A DNA stretch of 64,000 nt, from positions 186,001 to 250,000 of the forward strand of contig JAQGBZ010000033.1 in assembly GCA_034687125.1 (NCBI GenBank). The letters are read 5' to 3'. This DNA comes from Neelides folsomi. Taxonomy: Eukaryota; Arthropoda; Collembola; Neelipleona; Neelidae. Shown in pieces: positions 12,873 through 25,752 of the stretch (position 1 is the first letter of the stretch; each line of letters begins with the position of its first letter). The notes beneath the pieces are model-generated. The model saw only the letters and a list, made by a program, of their open reading frames with translations. It was not told the origin of the DNA and did no database searches. Position numbers and translations under genes: made by a program.

Positions 12873-15332
12873 ATGGCAGACGTCGAAATAATAGAAGACA
12901 CGTTCGGAGTTTTCCCACCACACCCGGATTCTCCGAGTCAAAGCCAAGAGATCATCAGGAGATTCACACTCACAAACAAGATGCAAATGAAAGTTCAGGT
13001 ATGTGAGTGGGGTCATCACATTCATCACATCCATTTCTTATTAAATATTTGATTGATTCAAATATTATGTATTTTATCAAGATAATAAGTTATGGAGCTA
13101 CAATTACATCTTTAAGAGTTCCCGACAAAAATGGTCAAGAGGATGACGTCGTTTTGGGATTTGATGATATGGATGGTAAGGGAGTTAAAACTTTTACTTT
13201 TCAAGGTTATTATTTATGGTTAAAATTGAGTCTAGAAATATTTATAAATAAGTCATCTGTAAATGTGCATGAGTTGGTAGCATCATGATAATGGTATAAT
13301 GGTGTACCATAGTTAAGCCCGTAGTTTAAATAACGGTTGATAAATGTAAACAGATTAATTGCATCTATCTGTATGTAATTCCAAAACAGCCTTAGATTCT
13401 TAGGTCATTTGTATATTATTTAAGTATGGATATAACGAAGTATGAATATTTTCTTTCTTCTACATGATTTCTCAAAAAAAAAGATAAAGGTCGTTATTCC
13501 CATTATCATAGTTTGGTTTAATGGTACTACCTACCTAATAATGTATTCTCGGACATACTCTTTTCACATACTGGGAAGATATGGCCAAAGTGAATATTAG
13601 TGTGAGTTCTGAATACATCATATTCAGGCATTCCGTTTATATTTGGACAAGTGTTGATGGAATAATAACTTAATCCATTTTCATGAGGTGTCATTGAACT
13701 ACGGACCCTCATTAATTATTAGTCATCGCTATCATTACCTCTAATTTACAGACGTACATATAGGATACATATCATTTAATAATCGTAAAATAAACTTCAT
13801 ACATTTTGTATTCTGATTATTACACATGCTGGTTTATTGATCAAGCTTTTAAGTATTTTTAATGGCGCGCTTTTTGTAATGAATTTTTGTAATGAATTTT
13901 TGTAATGAATTTAAGGTTATTTGGGCGCTTATGGAAGAAATCCTTATTTTGGAGCTGTAATTGGAAGAGTTGCAAATCGCACTGGTAATGCCAAGTTTTC
14001 ACTCGGTGAAAAGGAATATAAATTGAGCGTCAACACAGCCGATAATCTTCACCACTTACACGGAGGAATTAAGGGATTTGACAAGGTATTATTTCTAATA
14101 AGTAGCATATCACATTCATCTAAAGCTTATTATAACAATGATGATGTCTTAATAAAACACGATGGTTGGTAAAATTCTAAAATAGAGAAATTGGGAATCT
14201 CACGTTGAAGGCAAACGAGTCACATTTAGTTATTTGAGCCGAGATGGAGAAGAAGGTAAGATCATTAATCAGTAAATTAATAAGCCATTTTAACGGAGTA
14301 TTTTGACGAGGAAGGATATCCCGGAGAAGTCCTGGCTCATGTGACATATGAGTTAACACAGGACAATCAGCTCATCATCGACTACCAAGCGACGACGACG
14401 AAACCGACTCCAATTAATCTTACGAATCATTCCTACTTCAACCTGTCATGTCATGTGAGAGTCGTTTTTCATTCTGTCACAATGTTCTGAATATCTCATT
14501 TTAGAAAGAGGTGGGGAAAGAATTGGAAGGCCATTTCGTACTCATCAATGCGGATAATATAACGCCTTTGGATAGTCAAATGATTGCTACAGGTTTAGTA
14601 ATACTTAATTTTAATTAATACCTTTTGGTTTAGTTAGGTACTTACAAGTGGTAACTTTTTAGGAAAAATTGAACCTGTGAATGGTCTATACGATTTGAGA
14701 AAAAGTCAGAATTTGCACGAACTTTTGAAGAAGTTTCCCAAAGGGAATTTTGGATACGACATCAATTATTGCCTCAATAGAAATACTGGCGAAACAGTGA
14801 GACTTGCTGGGAGGTATTGGACCATTTTGCATGAAAAATATTAATTAGTAATTCAGAGTGTGAAGTGATGCTAATAAGCATACCCATGTATTTTCTATAT
14901 GTAGAGAATACATTAAAAATGACACCTGGATGTTTTATATTCTATAGAGTTCAAGATTTGAAGAGTGGGCGAGTTCTCGAAGTGTATACAGATCAGCCTG
15001 GAGTTCAATTCTACACAAGTAATTTTTTCCCAGAGAAGGAGACTCCACTTCTTGGAAAGGAAGGTGCAAAATATTCAAAACACGGAGCATTTTGCCTCGA
15101 GACTCAACAGTTCCCTAATGCCGTCAACATCGTTAGTTTTTTTATTCATCTATTTATCTATTCATACGTTTGCTCATAAAGTTCGAGGTTCTGACCTTTA
15201 ACAACGAAACTTTTACAAAATTAAATATTAATTGAATTTTTTTTCCAGGAATCATTCCCTAATCCTGTGATAAAGCCTGGAGATGTTTACAATCACAAAG
15301 CCATTTTCCGATTCTTCACTTCTCCTAATTGA
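12873..15332 (+). CDS. GALM: Galactose mutarotase (aldose 1-epimerase), nine exons
   Basis: Interconverts alpha and beta anomers of galactose/glucose at the head of the Leloir pathway; cytosolic monomer. Exons 12873-12998, 13082-13175, 13916-14085, 14186-14255, 14315-14454, 14505-14592, 14663-14813, 14948-15131 and 15249-15332 join in phase to 368 residues (human 342). Signatures: [12 protein letters not shown] with the substrate-binding Arg, [24 protein letters not shown] carrying a catalytic-site His, FGYDINYC (the FDHNF region), [18 protein letters not shown] and the C-terminal [13 protein letters not shown] around the catalytic Glu. The N-terminus has about 25 extra residues before the usual start, beginning [16 protein letters not shown], so the exact start is less certain. 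Intron 2 is the longest at 740 bp and ends next to a tandem 13-mer. Confidence 0.94.
13871..13909. repeat. Tandem repeat, three perfect copies of a 13-mer
   Basis: Unit TTTTTGTAATGAA repeated three times without change, ending six bases before the acceptor AG (13914-13915) of galactose mutarotase exon 3, so the copies make up the polypyrimidine/branch region of that intron. Confidence 0.95.
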
Positions 15333-17245
15333 TTTCCACTATGAAGATTATTTGCAATTATCTGCAGGAAGTCCACAGCATGTCATTCGGCAATAAAAAA
15401 CTATTATTTATGGGCCTTTAAATTGCATGAATATGACATTCTTGTTCAATTTTCCAATTTATCCTACGTTTAATTTTACGAAAGCTTTTTTACCAACTTA
15501 AAACACTTATAGGACGAGACATTTTACCATAACCTATTTAGTTATAATATTTATGACCAAGATATAAACAAATATAAAAATCTCTTTTATGTCTTGTCTG
15601 GGAAATGCAACTCCAAGGCACACATGAGAAAACTACATAAAGCATATGCAATTTTGAGTGTTTTCGTAGAAATATCGACTGAACGACTGAATCTATGTTC
15701 ATATAACTTAATATTTTTATACTTATAAAAAGAGACAGACACGATTGACATAAATATATATTTAGATTGGCAGAGCATCAAAATATAAATGGAGGATGTA
15801 AAATGAGCTAATAGTAGGAAAATGATGGAGAACCACAGTTTGGAGCATTGAAATAAACATCCATTTTTTCGGATTAAGCTCTCACATAAATATGAATGCA
15901 CCGGTTGTTGGTTCAGAGAAAGCTTTTTCATTATTAATATAAAATCCTCGAATCAGCAATCCATTAAGAATATCAAAAAAGAAATCAAAAGTAATATTTT
16001 CCTATTGCTTTTATAACATTTTTAGCATATCAGTAAATACATAAATACTAATACAGTTCAAAAATCTTATTCTAATAAATAATACACAACATATCTTTAT
16101 TACTTAAATATAGCTACATATTCCTTAATTCACTTATCTTCACTCATTTTTAATAAATTAGTGAGTTACTCAATAAATGTAAGTTTATTTCTGAAAAAAT
16201 CCAATTAGGAAGAGTATTGAAATAATCTACATTCAATCTTATCCACGAATATCGTGCTTAATGTTAAAACTAGATATAGAACAGAATTATTTTATTAAAC
16301 TATTTATTAACTTGCCTTAGAACTATTCAAATTATTTTATAAGTATAGTATATTACATAGATATTTACTACTATAATAATAATATGGAGTTTGCTGTATA
16401 AAAAAATACAGTCTTTAAGTACTAGGTATTGTAGTCTTTAAAATGTGTAAATAAATCCTAGTATGATATCATTATAAGAGCAATAAGGCTCAAGTTCTAA
16501 TTTACAATTTATAGTGGTTTCTCGAATATTGTTTTTATACGGGTTAAGTAATCGGAGTTCGGAGACATATTAATCCTCCGAGAAAGAGAAATAGAACTGT
16601 TGAATTGTAAATATAAACTTTCGCGAAATAATGCAAGATACTTTTAAGTAGTCTAATCGTCTCCATATCCATACATACCTATATTCCTTGGTACAATATC
16701 CCGAAGAGCCTATATAAAATATATATCGGTATATCCGTCCTGAATCTTTCATTTGAAGCTCTGATAAGATGGCGAGTCGGAGACTGCGAACCTCGGAGTG
16801 TCAACAGTTTTTCCTTCCCCTGCGTGTCATGATTCAACCCGGAGTAAATCAGTAGTAGCGAATGAACCGTAATAAGTGAAGCGGAGGAACCCGGTCGAGG
16901 CATCATTTCCCAAATACCTTCCGCACACTCCTCCCGCTCTCCTACAATCTTCCCGACAATCTTCTCGCTCCGGCCCAACACTTTTAAAAATCTTATCTCT
17001 CCAAAACCCTCCACTTGTTGTATTTTCAAAGTGGGACTCCAAGTCGGTAAAAAATTAAATTCTTCTCAAGTGACTCAATTCTTGAGCTCAAGTGAAGAAA
17101 GGGCCAATTTGCCTTTTGTATATTTACCATATGAGATTAACTATCCTGTCAGTTGTTTTCGGGTAAAGACTCCAGCTGGAACTCTCCACATTTAAGTGTA
17201 CTATTTAAATCAAGTAGTGAGGTTTTGTTCAAATTAATTTAAACC
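15333..17245. other. Intergenic region between GALM and stum
   Basis: AT-rich, with no recognised coding. The last part, roughly 16780-17040, is richer in C and T on the plus strand (repeated CTCCC and TCTCC stretches) and lies just before the stum start, so it may be its promoter or 5' untranslated region. Confidence 0.55.
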
Positions 17246-19301
17246 ATGTCGTTGACCGTTGAAGAAGAAACTGCACGAGGGAAGACGCCTGACCGTGGGT
17301 CACTCGAAACAGGGAAAAAGTCGGAGGAACGTCGAGGATCACATTTGCTCGCTGCTGCTGGAATCGACTATGAAAGGAGAAGAAAGCATTCCCAGGCTAA
17401 TTCTGATTCAAGAGTCTTCCAAGAAGGAAATCAAGTAAATAATATTGTTTCGCCCCTTGCCTTTTAATTTTCTCCTTTCCATTAAGGAATCGATTTCTTT
17501 AATCCTCTCCAAAGGGAGTTGACACGTTCATACATGGATATCTCATTGGAACTCTGTGAGAGCAAGCCTTCACTAATCAATGATGCATTTCATGAACCGA
17601 AGAATTAATTAGAGAGGGGAGAAGAATCATGTGAAATAAATGTCCCTAAGAAATAAGCATCTAATGGCACGGAACGCTGAGAATTTCCATTTATCACCCA
17701 TAGGAGAACTTTGGATTTACTAAAATAAACTTTATATACTGTCACCTCAAAATGTAGACTTTTCCTAACCAATTCTTCAAGGGCGAATCCGTAAAGAATA
17801 ATATACTTTGGTGTATTTTATAGCTATTATACCAGTATATTCATACTCGAACCCAAAGACAGGCTTTTAGATTTCAGGGAGAACGGGCGATATAAATGAA
17901 ATTAAGTCATAGGTTTACATAAAGGGTGTGTATCTAAAAGCAATAAAAGTGGGTAATTTGGCCTTCTGGCCCAGAAACTTCTTCCCATTGCTAAAACTTG
18001 GAAATGATTTCATTTTGGAGACTCCCGGTCGCCGAATCGCCCAAATTTACTCTAACGGGTTTCTCAAAACACTTGAACCCTCGAATGCCACCGAGGTGAT
18101 GGAAGAACCAAGGCGTAAAATTGGCTGGGTGAACCTCCCGCCTGTTGACTTTAGAGACCCATAAAATAAAATAAAATGAATGCGGATTGACAACAGCTAG
18201 AGAAATAATCGTAGTGTTTTTAAAAAATAAAGGCGCCGGGACTTGGAGGAAATTGATCTCTTTCGCTCTTTTCGATGGTTTCCAAACCATGTCATTTGTC
18301 TTTTCTACCAGGAGTTACCAGAGAGTGAAATGGAGTTCTTTGACTCTCCAAATAATTAAATGAAATCGGAGAAGTTTCCCTTTCAATGGAATTGAAAGAA
18401 CAAAGAGAGAGGATCAAGATGAGTTCAAAATTTAGGAAAAATGCATTTGATGATAAGAAAGATACGAGTGGAGTATTTAGGGAATTTATTTTTGGTCCGA
18501 AGTACTTCCTTATCTCTCCTGTACTCTTGCGGGAACAACGTGTGTTTTCCTCCCGTTTCCTACTTTCCGCCTCACTCCATTTAATTAGCGAAGGAGGGCA
18601 AGATCCTACAATTCTGTGTGCTTGTGTCCCATCCCTTGTCATTGAATGGGCGGAGAATTGGGTCGGATGGAAATAGACAATATTCTTGCAGGTGATCATG
18701 GAGGACAAGGATGGGAAAATCACCAAGCTGGAGATCGTGGAAGTGAATGAAAAGATGGGGAACTTGCGAATGGGTGAGGACACTTCCGCAAACCCCCCCA
18801 AATTCGTTTATCATTTCACTGTTGAACCCCAAGACCTAACAATGTTGAACTGGATTTTTTTCACAGCTGTTCCAACGCTCCCTGTCTGTATTGCAGTCTT
18901 CCTCTGTCTAATGAACACAGTTCTTCCTGGCACGGGTGGGAGATAACTAAACGCCTTGATGACTCCCTAATTTATTCTCTTGGTTTGAAGGGACTCTAAT
19001 TGGGGCCGCGACTCTCCTCTGTTGTGGGAAGTGTCGGCATGAGAAAGCTTCAACGGGGATTAAATACGGCGTCTTGGCCGGGTTCATCCAGATCCTCACG
19101 GCTCCACTCATCATCGGTTGGATTTACTCGATCCTCTACGGAGTTAACATGATCCAAGATGGAGGTATAAAAAATCAACTCCTGAGCACTTGACATAAAA
19201 AACTCTTTCTTTTCTCATTAGTGACGAAGGCGGCAATTACACCGCAAAAGGAGGAAGAAGGAGAAAAACGAAAAGAAAGTAAACCTCAAGCTTGGGCGTA
19301 A
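17246..19301 (+). CDS. stum: Stum/SPEC3-family membrane protein, four exons
   Basis: Two-helix membrane protein of the SPEC3/Stum family. Drosophila stum is needed for mechanical sensing in proprioceptive neurons; sea urchin SPEC3 is found in ciliated ectoderm. Exons 17246-17434, 18692-18935, 18991-19164 and 19222-19301 join to 228 residues. The conserved core is MPF-like PTLPVCIAVFLCLMNTVLPG (helix 1, about residues 114-140), then GTLIGAATLLCCGKC and GFIQILTAPLIIGWIYSILYG (helix 2, about 169-190), matching vertebrate STUM (VAVICLFLNTFVPGLGT and LIQILTAIVMVGWI). The N-terminal 90 residues are charged and likely cytosolic; the C-terminus is Lys/Glu-rich. The length is near that of SPEC3 (about 200) and far below fly Stum, which has a long N-terminal extension. 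Intron 1 is 1.26 kb. Confidence 0.88.
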
Positions 19302-22300
19302 TTTTTCTCAAATGTTTCCTATCCATAAATAAATTATTCCTCAAAGCTTCAATGTCCTTTTCCCCATTCCCTTGTTGTTCCCTCTCAAGACTCACGAACA
19401 TCTTTTGATTCGAAAAATGAAACTAATCACGCATCACTAATTTAAAGAGTTGGATTTTCATGATGTGAACCTTTGTGGGCGAATTATGTCAAAGTATTTT
19501 ATAAGTTTAGATTACCTTGTTATGTCTAAAAGGAACCACAAATATAATCTTCCTTTACTTTATAATTCCTTAATTTCAGTTCAACAACCTTAATACCTTA
19601 AAATAAATGTGAATAGATATCTCTAACTTATTTATCGTAATTTATGAATAATTTAAACTTATTGTACCGGATCTTGTTAATTGGAATATTTACGAAATTA
19701 GTTTTATAATTCATTTACAATCATCAGTGTTAAACTTGGTGAAAGCAATGAAAGAACTTTCATTGCTCTGTGTTCATTTTTTATGAATGAGATTTATCTT
19801 TACATTATAAATGAATGTATTAAATATTTTCGTTTCAAGTAAAGAATATTCAATTTCTAAACAAATCAAAATTGAATATTTATTTAATACTCATTGAAAT
19901 GTTTATTACTTCCAATACAAGTATTACCTTACATTTTTAGGTAACATACAAATCTTCAAGCTTTGTTCATTTCCTGCTCCTTTCTCCATTAAAGCACATC
20001 ATACATAGTAGTACATACATAAATACTATTCTAGTTATAAATATTTATTTAAACATGAAAACCTCATTTGCATGAAGTTAAATGTTAAATATCGTTATTT
20101 ATGTGTACTTTATATTTATGATGCCACTAAATGCATATTCCTCTGATTCATTTATACACCATAAATGCCATATATGTAGTAAATAGATACAGAAATTAAA
20201 CCAGTATGAAACTTTTAGGGCAGGCCTAGGCACGCCTCTTATTTGTGAATTATCTTTATCAATATGATATGTTAGAACGTAGAATATAATATTTACCCTA
20301 TATCTAATTAGCACGGTACGGATAGGTGTTAGTATTCTTAAAAATAACATTTGGATTATAAAATAAACCTCAACAAAATGATAAAATTCAACTGTATGTA
20401 TTTCAGCATTAAGTTGTGCTAGTGTACTTAATTTATATAATTTTTTATATAAAATTTTTCCCTACTTGCCGCTTGATAACCAAAATGGATTCAAAGTTCA
20501 TTCAATACATTCAAAGAAAAAATAAAAATGTCAATAAAGATATGATGTCTATTTATTCTCATTGACTATGAATCTTTACATGCTATTTGGCCATCATTAG
20601 CTACTAACTTGACACATAAAATATTGAACTTTGACAAAACGTCAAAAATTCAACACATGACTTCCCAATGAACAAAGTTCTCTTTGAATTTGATTGCGGC
20701 GCATAAAGCTTCAAATCAGTGAAAGATAAATATATGAATTTATTGAGTTATAAACAACTCAACATGATTGCATAATTAGTTCAAATATATTTCTAAAAAA
20801 TGTCCAACTGTGATGATAATTTTTTATAATAAAAACTTAAATTTTTTCTGTTATTATAGTCCGATAATACGATAAATACTGTATTGAAAATTATGAATGA
20901 ATAATTCCAACTGTTACAAGTGAAAATTCTATTATTTAGTCTTCACATAAAAAGTTGGCAGAACTGATTACTTATGATCTAGGATATAAAATAAGAATCT
21001 TTATTTAAGATAGAAAGAATATATTGAACGAGAACATAGTAAGATACATAATACATAGTGTAGGAGGATAACTTCAATAAAAATTGATCTCATTACTTTA
21101 TATCTTGTTGAGAAATGCAGAACAAGAGAAATGTAAAGAGAAAACACCTACTCAGCAGATGTACCTACCAAGGCATAAAAATGCATAAAAAAGTTCATGA
21201 TCTAATACTGACATGTTCTCCGTCTTTCATCATCCATAAGATCGTAAACATGCTGGGAATCTTTGCATGTTAAAATATAAAAATTCGACTCTTTTAAAAT
21301 TAGATTGTCCTTATTTATGCGGATGTTCGTGGGGTTGAGTCAAGGATCTTCCGTATTCAAACATCTTTCAACATAATTTTATGGATCATCGTCTCTCTTC
21401 AAATGTCCATCTTCAAAGATTATATGGTACGACGTACGAGTGAGTAATGATGGGACGGGATTTTGAAACATTTTATTGACATTCATCTGAATAATTTTGT
21501 ATATTATACAGTAGCAGATAGGTACATATATACATACATATACGTACTGTAGTATACAGATAGGTATATTGTATCATGAAGCTATTTATATACTTAATAT
21601 CATTGTCGAATTTTTTAAAAGCATCAATTATCGATATTAGCTATAGCTTTAAAAAGTGATAAAATGTATAAAGGATGATTGTTATATAAAGTGTATACGA
21701 TATAAGTAAGTATACCCATATTCTAATACTTTTGTACTCATCAAAAGTATGTAATTTATTAAAGCTTAATTTGATAAAAACTTTTAGCAGTAACCAAAAG
21801 TTTAATGTAACACAGAATGTGATTCCAAGCTGTAATTATTGAATAATTGCCTATTTAGATGATAAACATTGAGTTTATAAAACATGACGTTGAAGTTATA
21901 AAACACTAAATAAATATTATTTATAATTAAGCATATTAGAATGATAGTCTTTCTTAATGCCTTATCATAATATTTTACTAACAATATTGACAAACAGAAT
22001 TAGACGTCAATTGAACCGGCTACACACTTCTTTTCCACTTCTACTTATTAATACCTGACTCGCGAGAGAAAATGTAGCTGTGCATTTAGGAGTGGTAAAG
22101 TCCTTGAAATTTCTTCTTAAAAATGAATTCATCTCAATACACAGTTTTCCAAGGCTGAATAACGCCTGACATATCTCATTCAACGTCAGCAGTCAGCATT
22201 AACGAAATCCTAGAAATGTATACCTATGTTCTATTGATCATGGATTGATATGACATAAATTGTTTAATACTATTATATTTAATTAATTTAAAAGTAAACA

Positions 22301-24597
22301 TTGTTAATGAGCAATGAAGAACTACTTATTAAAGATCGATATACTTTCTATAGTACATATTGCCTGCAATGTAAGGATGTATCTTTTATGTTATTTTGCT
22401 AGTCAATTAAAGCTATATTCCTTATATAGTAATTTAGTACATTTAGAATAAAAAAGACGAATTTTAAATCTAATATAAATATGAGTATACATGCATGAAT
22501 AACATCATAAATAATATAAGTGTAACGTCCTGATAATGTTTAAAGCTTTGACTTTCTTTGTTTAAAGATAAATAGTAAACTGACAAATGATTTGTTATTT
22601 TGAATCTTATCATTATTTACTGCACAATTTATTACATAATGTATTATGTCATTATCAAATGTTGCGATAAAACGGAAAAGGAGGTGCAGCAATGTATTAT
22701 AAAGAAGAGACAGAGAATTTGACGTCAGGTTTAAAGGAAAGTTTTTAGAGGTCAAATTTGTTTGAGCTTTCCGAGGGTCGATAAGGGTCGAGGGAACAAC
22801 AGGGCAAGTTAAATATAAACTAGATCCCTTGAGTGAACAATGAAGATTGTAGTTGTTTACCTACCAAGGGTGTGTTGGACAGGGTTTGAGATCTCATTGG
22901 CTTTTCCTATGGGTCTGGAGCTGGACACATTTGGAAGGAGCAAGTCCTTGAAGGAGATTGGGGACCAAACGAGAGTCTTGTTGGGCAGGACGAGTCTCTC
23001 TCAGTCACTAATATAAAGTAGAATAAAAAATCCATGAAGGACATTATAGACAGACATGTAAAAGAAGTAGACTCGTGTGTGAACCTCATTCCTCCAGCTT
23101 AATTGAACCAAGTTGTGCGACGCGAAGTGAGGTCTCAAACTCCCCATTCACATTTTATCAATCACAAGGGAAAAGATGCAGAACGAATAAACAGAACGAA
23201 TCAAAAGCCCTTCCGTCTTTAAGCTTCCTATTCAACTCATTGTCAGTCGCCAGTTAAAACTCCTCCATAATCCGTCTCTTAATTACTTCCTTACTGATCA
23301 CCCTTGTTTTTACCATTCAGTTTCAAGGGACCAGTAGGCGGATCAATTTCATATCTTTCTGCTTCCGATGTAAGTATTTATTTGTACAATTATTAATAAA
23401 TTAGATGATTATTTTTTATTAGAATCGTTCGTTATAATCCATTTTATTCTATTTTATTAAGTAAATGCATACTTTCGTCTTTAATAAATCATAATAATTA
23501 AAAATTTTACCGATCAGGCATTATTTTTAATGTAATTTATATATATCTATGTCATTTTTAGTCTATATTTATAATGAATAATAAAATGATCCCAGAGTTC
23601 ATTTGCATTTTGTTTAATTCCGTACCAAATATACAAGTTAAATATTATACTACCAAGTACAATAATTACCATATACATACTATGCATAAGAGTCATTTTC
23701 TCAGTACGCGACGTGGAACTTCGACGTAAGAAGTTTAATAGTCACGAGGGAAAATGTGTGAATAAGGGGCAGAAGCGTAGATAAGAAGCCGATATGTCTT
23801 ATAGCAATAATGTGAAAGATTAGAGAAGTTCATGCAGGTGCTCGGCGGATTCGGCGTTTTGAGAGAGATGAATCAGGGAGATCATTACGCTCACGTCACC
23901 ACCTCTTAGGATCAACAAACAATGGAGGAATTTTGAGAAAAGAGAAGTTAAATAACCTCGAAGACAGGAAGAGTAAATGAGAGCTGATGAGGGATCGACC
24001 ATGACATTGATTGGTTGGTATAAGTTGTCAAACACCGTGGTGGTAAATATAACTCAATTCCAAAAGATTGTCGATACCATTTGAATCCCACGACTCAATT
24101 CTTGAGAGATTTAAGAGATTAAACTCTGGCCTGACCCATATTCATCATACACCATTATTTATTATTTATGAGTTGTAAATGATTTTATACAACATTGCAA
24201 GACACGTATAGGATAATAAGGAAGATTTATTCATAATGGCTTTATTAACCTAAAATTTATCAGGACAAGATGCCAATTTTTTAAATCCAAGATCATTTTT
24301 AGTATTGGTTCAACCGTTAACGTCATACCTGTATATAATTTTAATGTGCATATTTATCATACCTGTATATCGGTATAAATAAGTATATCCAGTAGATCAG
24401 TGCTTACATTGAATATGATGATTACATGTATAAAGTACCATACAGTACATATATAGTATATCTAGCAGTATTAGAAATCAGTATTATCTAATTAAAGTAG
24501 ATATTTCATAAGAGTCTGGCCATGGCTTGTTTAAAATCTTGAGCCGATTAAGTGACGTAAAAAATTCCTTCTTTCAGAATTCCTCCAAGGTGTGAAA
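19302..24597. other. Intergenic region downstream of stum
   Basis: About 5.3 kb, AT-rich, with runs of TA-rich microsatellite-like sequence near 21500-21560. The only structure noticed is a possible short exon at 23321-23369, bounded by the acceptor TTACCATTCAG and a strong donor GTAAGTATT; its frames do not join productively to the next gene, so it may be an untranslated exon of the gene that begins at 24598. An acceptor-like TTCTTTCAG ends at about 24578, which would be the matching splice site. Confidence 0.45.
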
Positions 24598-25131
24598 ATG
24601 TCAATTTTCAAACGAAAGCGAAATCAGTTTTCATCTCCGATGATTAATGAAGTGGAAGCTCAAGGGTTGTCTTATCTTTGTTTTGCCGAAGATGCCTCAT
24701 GGTTCCAGGGAAATATACAAACGGAGGATGAGTCCAATTACAGCATCTACGGCGAAAAGGCAAAGATCCCTTTGAGAGAAACTCCGGCTCTTGAAGAGGA
24801 AAAATTGGAGATTGCAGAAGAGTATTACAATGTGACTTTGATTGACCATTTCTCTGGTCTCAGCTACACACTTCCGAGAATCATGGTCAACAAGAGAGTT
24901 TTAGACTCGGAAGTGGAGGCCCTCGGAGATTCCAATTTGTTCACATGCAAAGGAGGCAGCGTCTGCTTTAATGTGGAGAATGTTTACCGCGGACAGAGAG
25001 CTGACATGATCATTCAAAAATACCTTTGCTCTGCAAATCTTCTCAATAAAAACTGTCTGGTCTACTCTGGCCCAATGAGTATTTCCTTCGATGACGATTG
25101 GAAGAAAAATGAAAAAAGTTGGTGTCTTTAG
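24598..25131 (+). CDS. Unrecognised 177-residue protein, single coding exon
   Basis: Not recognised. The frame from ATG 24598 to TAG encodes 177 residues with no signal peptide and no membrane segment. The composition looks coding: balanced charges, six Cys, most in the second half (LFTCKGGSVCFNVENVYRG, KYLCSANLLNKNCLVYSG), and an acidic middle. It begins with a basic stretch (MSIFKRKRNQ). An acceptor-like TTCTTTCAG lies about 20 bases before the ATG, so an upstream untranslated or coding exon is likely; in-frame codons EFLQGVK stay open back to that acceptor. It could be the last exon of a larger protein. A role cannot be given. The next gene begins about 620 bp downstream on the same strand. 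Confidence 0.55.
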   Translation: MSIFKRKRNQFSSPMINEVEAQGLSYLCFAEDASWFQGNIQTEDESNYSIYGEKAKIPLRETPALEEEKLEIAEEYYNVTLIDHFSGLSYTLPRIMVNKRVLDSEVEALGDSNLFTCKGGSVCFNVENVYRGQRADMIIQKYLCSANLLNKNCLVYSGPMSISFDDDWKKNEKSWCL

Positions 25132-25752
25132 AATACCTTTCATCGAGTCGCTTCGCCTAAAATAAATATTACATAATTTATATACCTAAGCTATGTACAA
25201 TATAATGAATATCGTATGATATGTATTTTAAAATCTTTTGCAATTTTCAATTTCACCTATTTCGATTAAAAGGATATTTAAGTATTAAGTAAATTATATT
25301 TATAAGTTGATTTATAAGTATACTTAATAATTTAAGTATAAATATTTTATGTATATTTTACTGAAAAACATTAAATAAATATAATAGTTTTATGAATGGA
25401 CTGATTGAGAGAGTGGATATGATATTATCATTTTCATGTTTATTTATGATAGTAGTATAGTTAATTATGAAAAGATTAAAACATTTAAGTTATAATAATA
25501 AATAAAGTTAAATAATAATTAATGATAACAAAAAATATGATAATAAGTTTATATGAATCTCTATGCAAATTTCCTTTGAATTCGAATAATAATAAAGAAA
25601 AATATTTTAATATTTTGTAAATGAATACTCTCATAAAAGGTTTTGTTTGATTTCTTCCATCAAAAGAATCAAGAAGTCTTTAGCATTGTTTTTACACTAC
25701 AATTATCAAAAATTATATAACATTGGCAGACTGCGTGTTTTGTTTTCAAATA

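Noticed and set aside
18292-18801. 169-codon minus-strand frame antisense to stum
   Set aside because: It overlaps the coding sequence of stum exon 2 on the other strand and its intron; no family resemblance and no splice context.
21480-21580. TA-rich repeats with GTATAC and AGATAGGTA motifs
   Set aside because: Imperfect low-complexity sequence without a stable unit; common in such AT-rich intergenic DNA.
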